Source: Mikrocytos mackini
Taxonomy: Eukaryota > Endomyxa > Ascetosporea > Mikrocytida > Mikrocytiidae
Reading direction: 5' to 3'
Assembly (NCBI GenBank): GCA_030180075.1
Contig: JASNJN010000005.1
Location: 1 to 20,645, forward strand
Length of the DNA: 20,645 nt
Both the position numbers and the translations under genes were made by a program. The first letter of the stretch is position 1; every line of letters begins with the position of its first letter. Positions 9,453-16,210 of this stretch are shown piece after piece. The notes under the pieces were generated by a model. It saw only the letters and a list, made by a program, of their open reading frames with translations. It was not told where the DNA came from and did no database searches.

Positions 9453-9740
9453 CTATCTGGGAGGCCTATATCCCCTCCTTTTTTGATTTGTTCTGCCACT
9501 ACTTCTAGCATAACTTGGTGTAGGATAACCACTTGCTCTATAAGTACTTCTTTTTGGTGTTGTTCTATGGGATTCTTTCTTACAAAAGCGCACGGAGTAG
9601 CCTATGTTCCCACAATTACCACACAACTTTGTTTCAGCCTGGAATTCTCCCGCATCTTTAATTTGCGTATTGCCACAATTAACACAAGTTTGAGCTTTTG
9701 GGTTGGCTAGGTATTCCTCCTTAGTTGCCAAACTCGACAA
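9453..9740 (-). pseudogene. Gag zinc-knuckle (nucleocapsid) segment of gypsy element B
   Basis: Cys-rich blocks CVNCGNTQIKD and LCGNCGNIGYSVRFC lie in tandem, in the manner of the CCHC knuckles that bind element RNA in Gag. A basic Arg/Ser/Tyr/Pro tail follows (RSTYRASGYPTPSYARSSGR, then RRGYRPPR), also usual for a nucleocapsid. The protease segment comes next. Fossil. Confidence 0.75.
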
Positions 9741-10045
9741 ACAAAACAGGAATTAACAACGACACTTTTTTGTTCAAAAACGTCCGCAAAATATGTATGT
9801 TGTTTCTCATCAGATTTAACATAAATTGAAAATTAAAAATTAAAATTTTTTATTTGGCTGAAATATTTACCATTTTCAAGTTTTTGGACCAGATTTTCCA
9901 AACTTCATGATAAAAAAATGTTGACAAAATTATTTTGTTTTGTAAAATGAATATTATTTTGAAATAAATGAGCTTAAAATCTATCGATTAAGATATATTA
10001 CCCCATAAGATAACATAGATAAAAATTTGTAAAAATGTTAATTCC
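9741..10045. mobile_element. AT-rich insert within the gag region of element B
   Basis: About 300 bases of very AT-rich sequence interrupt the gag region, in contrast to the more balanced composition on both sides. A 9-bp inverted repeat, GGAATTAAC at 9749-9757 and GTTAATTCC at 10037-10045, lies near its two edges. No ORF is inside and no target duplication was seen. It may be a small DNA element that inserted after element B had settled. Confidence 0.4.
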
Positions 10046-11104
10046 TCCAAATCATGAGAAATGGTTACCAATGCCTTTTCTCTGTCATCTTCTACCAATT
10101 CATCAACCATTGCGGTTTCTAATCCCAGCGCTCGGTTCACTACTAACGAAAAGGTTGCAGGAATATCGGTTGATAGCGCCTTTCTTAGTTTTCGTTTGAC
10201 TAAGCCTACCGCGAAAGTATCTCTTAGTAGTTCGTCTTCCAAATTCTGTAGTTGACATTTCCCAGCTAAATTTCTCATGATTAAACTGTAGTCTCTAATA
10301 CTTCCATGCTCTCCTTGTTTTCGAGCAAAGAATTGTCCCCTTAATATGTTCAATCATTTAATGGTATTTAGAACAGCCTTTAAGGCTATTTCAATCTCCT
10401 GGACTGTCACCTTTCTTCCCCATACAACCCTGGTACTTTTCTACCTTCTTCTCCCAGAAGTCTACGTAACAGAGCAGTCTGTTTAGACTCTGGTTTCTTG
10501 TCCCAGTCAGTCAGCTGTAAATAATCTTTAAATTCCCTCATCCACTCTCTAAAGAATTTGCTGGGCATTGTCGATTTCTCCATGAATGCTTGTGGAAGGG
10601 GATTCCAGTTAACTCAACTACTTCTTGGGTCTCCTGGGTTTCCTGCATCGGGACGATCGTTTTTGCTATCTTCATCCCTTCTCTCTCCCTCTAGTACGAC
10701 CTTTTTGGTTATCGTAGACAATACCGGCTGTTGTATCCGGGGCGGTGAGCATATGGGGTGTTGCTTAAGTTCTTCAGCATCCTCTCGGACTTTCGCTGGC
10801 CGCGCCTTGTCCACTTTTCCTTTTATTAGGGCTCTGAATGATTTACCCTTAATTTGTTCCTCAGTGCTAATTCTTGGGATCCTCTTGTTTCTACCTTCAC
10901 ACTCCTTGATAAGCTTGTCCTTTGACAGCTCTAAGAGGTTCCTGGAATCTTTATTCACCTGTTGTGCTATTTTTTCCAGCAGTTCATCCTTTTTATTTTC
11001 TTTACCAATGACGGCTTTAATCCTAGTGCGAGCCCTATGTCGGCTTTGATTGCTCCAGTCAGAGCTGTTTTCGCTTGTCTCACAAGTTCAATGGATGTCG
11101 CCAT
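10046..11104 (-). pseudogene. Gag region of gypsy element B
   Basis: The upstream part starts near an ATG at 11104 (MATSIELVRQAKTALTG). It is a charged, lysine-rich helical region (LLELSKDKLIKECEGRNKRI) with a proline-rich stretch after it (HPICSPPRIQQPVL). The downstream part contains FFARKQGEHGSIRDYSLIMR and LRDTFAVGLVKRKLRKALS, reminiscent of the retrotransposon Gag capsid domain (zf-associated 'Retrotrans_gag' type). In the living element Gag forms the particle shell. Broken, with several breaks. Confidence 0.7.
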
Positions 11105-11780
11105 GTTGTTAACAAGGTTGCGTTTATGACAGGCATAAACCCTTTATGACATGACATGGGTTTTAACCGGTATAAACCGGATTAAACCATGTCAAAAACC
11201 TCAAAAATTTATATTTTGAAAATATTTTAAAAATTCCAAAAATAATCTTAGTTGGAATTACTTAACGCAATCTCAGGAGATTAGAAATAAAATATTTCCT
11301 GAAAAATCAAAAATCTCCAAAATCAAAGTAATAAAACATAAAATAAAAATTTTCTAAAAATCGAAAAATTTTATCCCAAAAAACTTCCAAAAATTAGTTC
11401 CTACCAAATTTTAGGTTTATGCCGAGTAAAACGTCAAAAAGGTTTATGACATGACGGTAATATCCGGTTTTGGAACTTCTTGGGGACAGGGGCCCAAGTG
11501 GAGACATGCCTCCGGTCGAAATTCGAGCCGATGTTGATGTTTCCGGGTGATGTTTGGGGTTGCGTGGGTTCGATGGGAGTGGAATTCGGACTGTGTGGCA
11601 AAATTTCCACATGTTTTACGATAAATTTTAAATTTTATTTTTTGAAAAGACCAGGCTAAGGGGGTACCCAAGGAGTGATCAGACCAACGCAGTATATCGA
11701 AACTAAAGCACATCATAATCGGTACAGCTGTAACCCAATGCGCGTGAAATGATTTATCTTCGAAAAGCACAGACATTATA
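11105..11780. repeat. Upstream flank of element B with repeated TTATGAC motifs
   Basis: This is where the leader and 5' LTR of element B are expected, but no LTR pair can be recognised. What is visible: a hairpin at 11122-11140 (GTTTATG/CATAAAC), and a 13-bp direct repeat TTTATGACATGAC at 11143-11155 and 11443-11455, exactly 300 bases apart. An AT-rich middle follows the first copy, and a more GC-rich part lies at about 11465-11600. Two overlapping minus-strand frames here (11394-11612, 11444-11776) have no family features and are probably not genes. Confidence 0.4.
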
Positions 11781-12030
11781 CCACTGATAATCGTTATAAC
11801 ATGCAGTTTTGGGGAATAAAAGAAGATATTTCGATGTTGAAGTATATAATCCTGTATGGTTATGGTCTATATCTACATAGAGAGCGCAATTTGATCTATT
11901 TAACCATACAATACGATATTTGATGAAATAATTACAAAATAAAAAAATAGATAAAAGAGAATGAAACTTGATTTAGAATAAATAAATACAGAATAATTGA
12001 TAATTAGAAATAAATTAATTAATTATCATT
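11781..12030. other. AT-rich stretch before the Merlin element
   Basis: No gene seen. The last 19 bases (TTAATTAATTATCATT next to the Merlin end) recur at 13267-13283 in the same orientation. This suggests that the Merlin terminal repeat may extend further outward than 12031, or that a copy of this flank was carried along in a rearrangement. Confidence 0.5.
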
Positions 12031-12086
12031 GTTCAAAGAATCCATTTCTAAATTAAACTTTAGATGGTTAAGTAGAATGTCAAACC
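12031..12086 (+). repeat. Left terminal inverted repeat of Merlin
   Basis: It starts GTTCAAAGAATCCATTTC. It matches the reverse complement of 12961-13016 at 54 of 56 positions. It lies in the untranslated region just before the transposase. Confidence 0.9.
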
Positions 12087-12108
12087 TTATATAATTTAAA
12101 AATTTTTT
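12087..12108 (+). promoter_or_regulatory. TATA-like sequence before the Merlin transposase
   Basis: CTTATATAATTTAAA lies between the left terminal repeat and the ATG, only about 20 bases upstream of the start. It could act as a core promoter; it could also be simple AT-richness. Confidence 0.3.
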
Positions 12109-13025
12109 ATGGATTTCACAAATTTTATCGAATTAGTAAGCAACAACGAAGCACTTGTTCTCTACTTAATAGAAAAAGGACTACTTCACCAACCTACCAC
12201 TTGCCACAAGTGTGGCCCCACCGAAGTCATTCTACAAAGCTATAGGGACAGCGCGAACAAATACGTCTTCAGATGTACAAACAGAGAATGCAGAGGGCGG
12301 ATTTCAATTCTTAACCATTCGTGGTTTAAAAATACAAAGCTAACCCTAAAGCAAATATCAAGTTTCTTGTTTTTCTTTATGCACGATGTCCCTACCAATG
12401 CTTTGTCGTTTTTTTGTGAAATCTCAGCTTCTGACACACTGGCCAACTATAACCGATTTACAAGAGAGATTTTCGTCGATTATTTAATCTATAGCGGAGA
12501 CAATCTAATCGGTGGTGATGGTGTAATAGTCGAAATTGACGAATCAAAATTCGGCAAAAGAAAGTATAATAGAGGGCATCGTGTTGACGGACAATGGGTC
12601 CTTGGCGGTATAGAAAGGGGCGAAACCCCAGGCATGTTTTTGTACCCATACCATTCCGAGATGCGGCGATTTTATTACCTATTATTTTGTTGCATGTTCG
12701 CCCAGGTACAACCATAATAACCGATTATTGGAGAAACTATAACGCATTGAGTGAGTTAGAATATACACATCTAAAAGTTAATCATAGCATTGGATTCGTT
12801 TCACCTACGAATCCTCTAGTACATACTAATAAAATAGAAAGTACATGGCGCGCAGTAAAAGCATCTTTGCCAAGATATGGGGTTAGAAAAGGGAATTACT
12901 TTCTCCATTTTGCCGAATACGTTTACAAAAAATATATTAAACCAACAAACCGTTCACAGTGGTTCGACATTCTACTTAACCATCTAAAGTTTAATTTAGA
13001 AATGTATTCTTTGAACCAGAGTTGA
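12109..13025 (+). pseudogene. Merlin transposase (ISXO2-like DDE), one frameshift
   Basis: The first frame (12109-12717) has an N-terminal zinc ribbon, Cys32-x2-Cys35 and Cys56-x4-Cys61, and the first catalytic Asp144 in VEIDESKFGKRKYNRG, followed by GQWVLGGIERG. The second frame carries the second Asp in TIITDYWRNY (12723-12725) and the catalytic Glu in HTNKIESTWRAVK (12837-12839), then LPRYGVRKGNYFLHFAEYVY. All three catalytic residues and the IS1595-family signature are kept. The break is at the T-run 12637-12641: with one more T, the coding would pass smoothly from GMF to VPIPFRDAAILL. The C-terminus WFDILLNHLKFNLEMYSLN is encoded inside the right terminal repeat. The last two codons and the stop (CAG AGT TGA) come from the adjoining MITE. 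Without the shift the protein would be about 305 residues, a normal Merlin length. Confidence 0.88.
12961..13016 (-). repeat. Right terminal inverted repeat of Merlin, inside the coding sequence
   Basis: The reverse complement begins GTTCAAAGAATACATTTC, matching the left repeat. The same bases encode the final 19 residues or so of the transposase, so selection on transposition and on protein sequence act on the same DNA. Confidence 0.9.
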
Positions 13026-13265
13026 GAATTTTTTCTAAATCCAGAACCCGACCCGCCCCGCCTTCGGGTCGGGCGGGTCGGGTAGAAAATTTGTAAAAAA
13101 TTTTCTACCAAAAACTTAATTCCCTAAATTTAATGATATTCAAAAATAACAAATCAAAGCTCAAAAATTATTTGTTTTAACTTATTTTCATGTTCGAACC
13201 TAATATTAGAGTAAATTAACTATTTAATAAATAAAATTAAATAAATATCTAGCGTAAATTAGTAA
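13017..13265 (+). mobile_element. GC-tailed hAT MITE, copy 1 (one end missing)
   Basis: It starts CAGAGTTGAGAATTTT directly against the Merlin right end and runs about 249 bases into the family interior, stopping at GTAAAATT. It is the inverted, nearly identical counterpart of the right part of copy 2: I count two single-base changes and a 5-base difference in a GACCC-type repeat. Near its end it carries CCCGACCCGCC followed by GGGTCGGGCGGGTCGGG (13066-13082). It supplies the stop codon of the Merlin frame. Confidence 0.8.
13066..13082 (+). other. Four-run G-tract (G-quadruplex motif) in MITE copy 1
   Basis: GGGTCGGGCGGGTCGGG has four runs of three G with loops of 2, 1 and 2 bases, a textbook quadruplex pattern. 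The preceding CCCGACCC blocks also let it fold as a GC hairpin. Confidence 0.75.
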
Positions 13266-13291
13266 AATTAATTAATTATCATTGTTCAAAG
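13266..13291 (+). repeat. Merlin-flank fragment between the two MITE copies
   Basis: ATTAATTATCATTGTTCAAAG here equals the sequence at 12018-12038, that is, the outside and first eight bases of the Merlin left terminal repeat. It joins copy 1 and copy 2 of the MITE. This points to an inversion, template switch or second insertion involving a Merlin end. Confidence 0.65.
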
Positions 13292-13668
13292 CAGAGTTGA
13301 GAATTTCCGACCCGACCGCCCGAACCCGACCCATTCGGGTCGGGTTCGGGCGGAAGAAGGCCAAAAAAACGCTAAAAACTCTCACATGGATGCACTTTTA
13401 AAATATGCACAATTTTACTAATTTACGCTAGATATTTATTTAATTTTATTTATTAAATAGTTAATTTACTCTAATATTAGGTTCGAACATGAAAATAAGT
13501 TAAAACAAATAATTTTTGAGCTTTGATTTGTTATTTTTGAATATCATTAAATTTGGGGAATTAAGTTTTTGGTAGAAAATTTTTTACAAATTTTCTACCC
13601 GACCCGCCCGACCCGAAGGCGGGGCGGGTCGGGTCGGGTTCTGGATTTAGGAAAAATTCTCAACTCTG
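13292..13668 (-). mobile_element. GC-tailed hAT MITE, copy 2 (full length)
   Basis: It is 377 bases long, with termini CAGAGTTGAGAATTT and the inverse AATTCTCAACTCTG; the CAGAG end fits the hAT YARNG consensus. Both ends carry a GC-rich CCCGACCC/GGGTCGGG hairpin; the middle is AT-rich with no ORF. The flanking octamers are GTTCAAAG (13284-13291) and GTTTAAAC (13669-13676), 6 of 8 alike, a possible worn 8-bp duplication. The orientation is set relative to copies 1 and 3. Confidence 0.8.
13621..13638 (+). other. Four-run G-tract (G-quadruplex motif) in MITE copy 2
   Basis: GGGGCGGGTCGGGTCGGG: four G runs with loops of 1, 2 and 2 bases, at the end of the MITE. It lies on the opposite strand of the element from the tract named in copy 1, because each end pairs C-runs with G-runs. 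Confidence 0.7.
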
Positions 13669-13855
13669 GTTTAAACAGGACATCGAGGTTTTTTTGAAAT
13701 TTTAATTTTGAAACTTCTTAAATTTTCTTATTCGAGCTTCCCTTCCTTCGTTATGATTGAAATCTATTAAAACCCCAAATTATATGGATATATAAACGAA
13801 CTAGCATTGCGATTTCTCAAAACAAGATTACGAGCCCCAGCACTAAAATTTTAAA
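13669..13855 (+). promoter_or_regulatory. Upstream region of the 403-aa gene
   Basis: About 187 bases lie between the MITE and the ATG. TTATATGGATATATAAACG (about 13779-13797) offers TATA-like sequence. A CCC motif (GAGCCCCAGCAC, about 13831-13842) lies within 25 bases of the ATG, where microsporidian genes often carry a short C-rich start-proximal element. That parallel is inference. Confidence 0.35.
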
Positions 13856-15067
13856 ATGGGCGAGTTCAAAAAATCCTTCAGAGACTACAAACACAGAATA
13901 CAGACAACCCAAAAGTCTAAACCCAATCAAAACCGTCGGTTGATCACTTCTTCGATAGTTGTTATTTCTTTCATCGCGATCTTTGTCGCAATCCTTTATT
14001 TCACAGCCCCACAGAATGCACCCCCAAAAGTAACAACAATCAAAGAGCAGATCAAAGTCAATAAAGAGGCAAAAACAAAGTCAAGGCAAGAAATTCACAC
14101 GGAAGGTAAAAAAGACATTTTAATCCAAGAAAACAGCGTAGAAGACATTACATTTCTCAGAACATTCAAACGCATATACACTGTTTTGTTGGATAAACTT
14201 ATTCCTGTCGCCGAAGAAGACAGAGAATCATTTGAAGATAATTTGATGAAATATGCCAAACGTTTATCATACGATGTGTTTTTGAGTTATTCGGGCATTT
14301 ACAAAATGTCTAACGAATTACAAGAAGATCTTTATAACTACGAAAAAAATCAAACTAAAGGAGAAGAGGACAGTATTGCCGACTCAGTTATATACAGCAA
14401 TATATTGTTCAAATACACAGAAATAATATTCGCTACATATGATGAGTTCAATTCGGGCATTTTACCCGATTTGGTTGATCTTGAAATTGATAAAGGAATG
14501 AAGACGGACGATTTTAAATTGGTTTATCAACAACTGCATATAAGACATATTCTGCTAAGTGTTATACATATAGTGGACGGATTCAAAGAGGAAATCGTCA
14601 ATTTCATTGGGTACTTAATGGATTTTAGTTCATCTACAACTTTGTTTGCGAGTCTTTATTTCCTAATGGAGGAAAATAAAGTAGACTTGTTAAAGGAATT
14701 TGGGAAAGATATAGGATTTATCTTTAAGGGGGCGAAGGTTAAAGTTCCGAATTTGTTGAGCAAGTTTAAAGAGTATTACAAATTTCTGGTTGTCAATGTG
14801 TATGTGATTTTTATGCATTTATTTCATATTAATGGAGACTTTGAAGTAGTACAAATTAATGAAAAATTTACGAGTAGTTTTTTTAAAAGAAATGGTAATG
14901 GAGGAGATTCAAAAATTAAAAATGGAATTATAGAGAAATGTAAAAATATATTCTTACTTGTAATGAATGTAGGAAATATAGATAATTTTTATGATGTGAA
15001 TAAAAAGAAATTCGAAGAATGCAAAGGGGTTATTTGGAAAGGGATGTTTGCCAATATGAAAGATTGA
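13856..15067 (+). CDS. Single-pass membrane protein of unknown function, 403 aa
   Basis: The frame is uninterrupted from the ATG at 13856. The first 28 residues are basic (KKSFRDYKHR, QKSKPNQNRR). One hydrophobic segment, LITSSIVVISFIAIFVAILYF (residues about 29-49), follows, and then a short charged linker rich in Lys, Glu and Gln to about residue 95. Basic residues before a single uncleaved hydrophobic segment predict a type II topology: N-terminus in the cytosol, some 350 residues in the lumen or outside. The large domain looks helical, with alternating acidic and hydrophobic residues (LRTFKRIYTVLLDKLIPVAE, FIFKGAKVKVPNLLSKF); only two Cys lie near the end (EKCKNIF, EECKGVIW). No family is recognised. 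It shows no stop, repeat or transposon signature, so it is probably a host gene, perhaps lineage-specific. A C-rich motif near the start supports the chosen ATG. Confidence 0.8.
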   Translation: MGEFKKSFRDYKHRIQTTQKSKPNQNRRLITSSIVVISFIAIFVAILYFTAPQNAPPKVTTIKEQIKVNKEAKTKSRQEIHTEGKKDILIQENSVEDITFLRTFKRIYTVLLDKLIPVAEEDRESFEDNLMKYAKRLSYDVFLSYSGIYKMSNELQEDLYNYEKNQTKGEEDSIADSVIYSNILFKYTEIIFATYDEFNSGILPDLVDLEIDKGMKTDDFKLVYQQLHIRHILLSVIHIVDGFKEEIVNFIGYLMDFSSSTTLFASLYFLMEENKVDLLKEFGKDIGFIFKGAKVKVPNLLSKFKEYYKFLVVNVYVIFMHLFHINGDFEVVQINEKFTSSFFKRNGNGGDSKIKNGIIEKCKNIFLLVMNVGNIDNFYDVNKKKFEECKGVIWKGMFANMKD

Positions 15068-15216
15068 AATGGTGGTATATATTGATTTAAAGTGTGAGAT
15101 TTAAATTTATATGTTTGTTTTAACTTCAATATTTTTTCAATATCGCTATTTTCGATGTAAATTAAATATGTTATTTCGCAGCGATTTTTAACATTAACTT
15201 TGGGCTCGAGTTTTCT
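15068..15216. other. 3' spacer of the 403-aa gene
   Basis: About 150 AT-rich bases follow the stop, with no canonical AATAAA near it. Nothing else is recognised before the fold-back element. Confidence 0.4.
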
Positions 15217-15279
15217 GTTTATTATCGAGTATTTTTTTAATTTACATATAAATTTTAAAATCTTATACAGTCATAGAAC

Positions 15280-15354
15280 TTAATTAGTGGACAGTTGAAC
15301 TTAATTAGTGGACAGTTGAACTTAATTAGTGGACAAGTGAAATTAATTAGTGGA
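15280..15354 (+). repeat. Left 21-bp tandem array (4 units)
   Basis: Units start at 15280, 15301, 15322 and 15343. The TTAATTAGTGGA core is kept in all of them; the last 9 bases vary (CAGTTGAAC, CAAGTGAAA). A constant 21-base step is two turns of the double helix. Confidence 0.85.
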
Positions 15355-15555
15355 AAATTTTAGAAATGATTTTTTATTTTAATTAAATCGATTATATATT
15401 TATTTCTTCATTTATATTTCCAATATTTTTGAACGAAATTGATACAAGAATATAGGAAACTAATTTTGGAAAATAAAAATAATTAAAAACTTTGGACAAC
15501 TTGAATTTTATAAAGTTTTGTATCAAAAATTAATTAAAAAATCATTTATAAAATT

Positions 15556-15697
15556 TTCCACTAATTAATTTCACTTGTCCACTAATTAAGTTCAACTGTC
15601 CACTAATTAAGTTCACTTGTCCACTAATTAAGTTCACTTGTCCACTAATTAATTTCACCTGTCCACTAATTAAGTTCAACTGTCCACTAATTAAGTT
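15556..15697 (-). repeat. Right 21-bp tandem array (7 units)
   Basis: Seven inverse units with the core TCCACTAATTAA follow one another at about 21 bases. The variable part alternates among AACTG, ACTTG and ACCTG. The array has three more units than the left one, so the two arms expand or shrink independently. Confidence 0.85.
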
Positions 15698-15758
15698 CTT
15701 TGACTGTATAAGATTTTAAAATTTATATGTAAATTAAAAAAAATACTCGATAATAAAC

Positions 15759-15994
15759 GAATAAAATGGTAATACCTCAGATAAAACAGAAGATGAAGTT
15801 AATTTTAAAATTCACTGGAAAATAACATATGTCGAGCGCGATTTTTAATCCAATAACCTTAAATTTTTAAATGTATTTTAGGAAGTTAAAAAATAAATGT
15901 AATCATTTATTTGCCCTTATAAAATACAATTTTGGTTTGATTCATGCTGTTAGTGACAATTTTAAATCTATAATTAATTAATAATTATTAAAAG
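15759..15994. other. AT-rich spacer
   Basis: No ORF, repeat or RNA gene seen. Confidence 0.5.
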
Positions 15995-16210
15995 TGCTAT
16001 CACCTGGCGACTTTAGACAATCTATCGTGAACTGATGGATTCCTCTTCGACGGCAAGGAGCTCCTTATTCTCCTTCCCAAGGACTCGGCAGCCACTTAGA
16101 TGCTTACTCATTGAGTACACACCTAAATAATAGTTGCTATTCTAGCTTCATCGCTCAAGTCAGCTTCCAGCCCTTCACTTTATCCTATAAGGTTTAGTTA
16201 GGGGTTCACA
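15995..16210. other. GC-richer island of unknown nature
   Basis: About 216 bases of mixed composition stand out sharply from the AT-rich surroundings. There is no ORF of useful length on either strand. The block begins TGCTATCACCTGGCGAC and ends GGGGTTCACA, so TG...CA ends occur, as in an LTR, but no 5-bp duplication flanks it and it does not match the LTR start of element A. It does not fold into an obvious tRNA and I do not recognise an rRNA in it. It may be a solo LTR of another family, a SINE-like sequence or a non-coding RNA gene. Confidence 0.35.

Larger units (their letters stand above)
8256..11104 (-). mobile_element. Ty3/gypsy retrotransposon fossil B (5' part)
   Basis: On the minus strand, in order: a gag region starting near 11104, zinc knuckles, an aspartic protease, and the first two thirds of reverse transcriptase. 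The element stops inside RT at about 8256, where the GGGCT-ended element adjoins; RNase H, integrase and the 3' LTR are absent. It is broken, with several breaks plus an AT-rich insertion in gag. It is a different family from element A, to judge by the overlapping RT parts. A 5' LTR could not be delimited beyond 11104. Confidence 0.88.
12031..13016 (+). mobile_element. Merlin (IS1016/ISXO2-like) DNA transposon
   Basis: A DDE transposase gene is bounded by terminal inverted repeats: 12031-12086 on the left and 12961-13016 on the right, 56 bases with two mismatches. Merlin elements are the eukaryotic relatives of bacterial IS1016/IS1595 insertion sequences. The total length of just under 1 kb, with one gene filling nearly all of it, is typical. 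The 54/56 match of the terminal repeats suggests a young copy. A target duplication cannot be confirmed because a hAT MITE starts immediately after 13016. Confidence 0.88.
15217..15758. mobile_element. Fold-back element with 21-bp-period subterminal arrays
   Basis: Two arms mirror each other: the outer part (GTTTATTATCGAG ... TTTAAAATCTTATACAG, 15217-15270, against 15704-15758), then an array of 21-bp units TTAATTAGTGGACAGTTGAAC, then about 40 bases of weaker inner similarity. The left arm has 4 units (from 15280, exactly 21 bases apart) and the right arm has 7 in inverse orientation (about 15556-15697). Inside, TA-flanked ends CAGTCATAGAAC (15268) and its inverse ending at 15706 could mark a Tc1/mariner-type miniature element of 439 bases, with the outer mirror sequence as an older host palindrome. 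The alternative is one long fold-back element. No coding sequence. Confidence 0.75.

Noticed and set aside
10558-11049. 163-residue plus-strand ORF
   Set aside because: It is antisense to the lysine-rich gag region of element B; its Ser/Leu-rich sequence is what the complement of such coding gives.
11560-11590. tRNA or SINE B-box (GGGTTCGATGGG)
   Set aside because: No matching A-box at the right distance and no cloverleaf fold could be drawn.
11394-11776. Two overlapping minus-strand ORFs (72 and 110 residues)
   Set aside because: They share the same DNA in different frames, have no family motif, and lie in the repeat-bearing flank of gypsy element B.
12109-13025. Bacterial origin of the window because of an IS1595-like transposase
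   Set aside because: gypsy, hAT and fold-back elements, very AT-rich spacers and the lack of operons or ribosome binding sites point to a eukaryote; Merlin is the eukaryotic branch of this family.
15280-15697. CRISPR-like array of 21-bp units
   Set aside because: Units are back to back with no spacers and occur in two inverted blocks; this is a fold-back transposable element in a eukaryotic setting.
15995-16210. Solo LTR with TG...CA ends
   Set aside because: No 5-bp duplication at the edges and no match to the LTR start of element A; kept only as an unexplained island.
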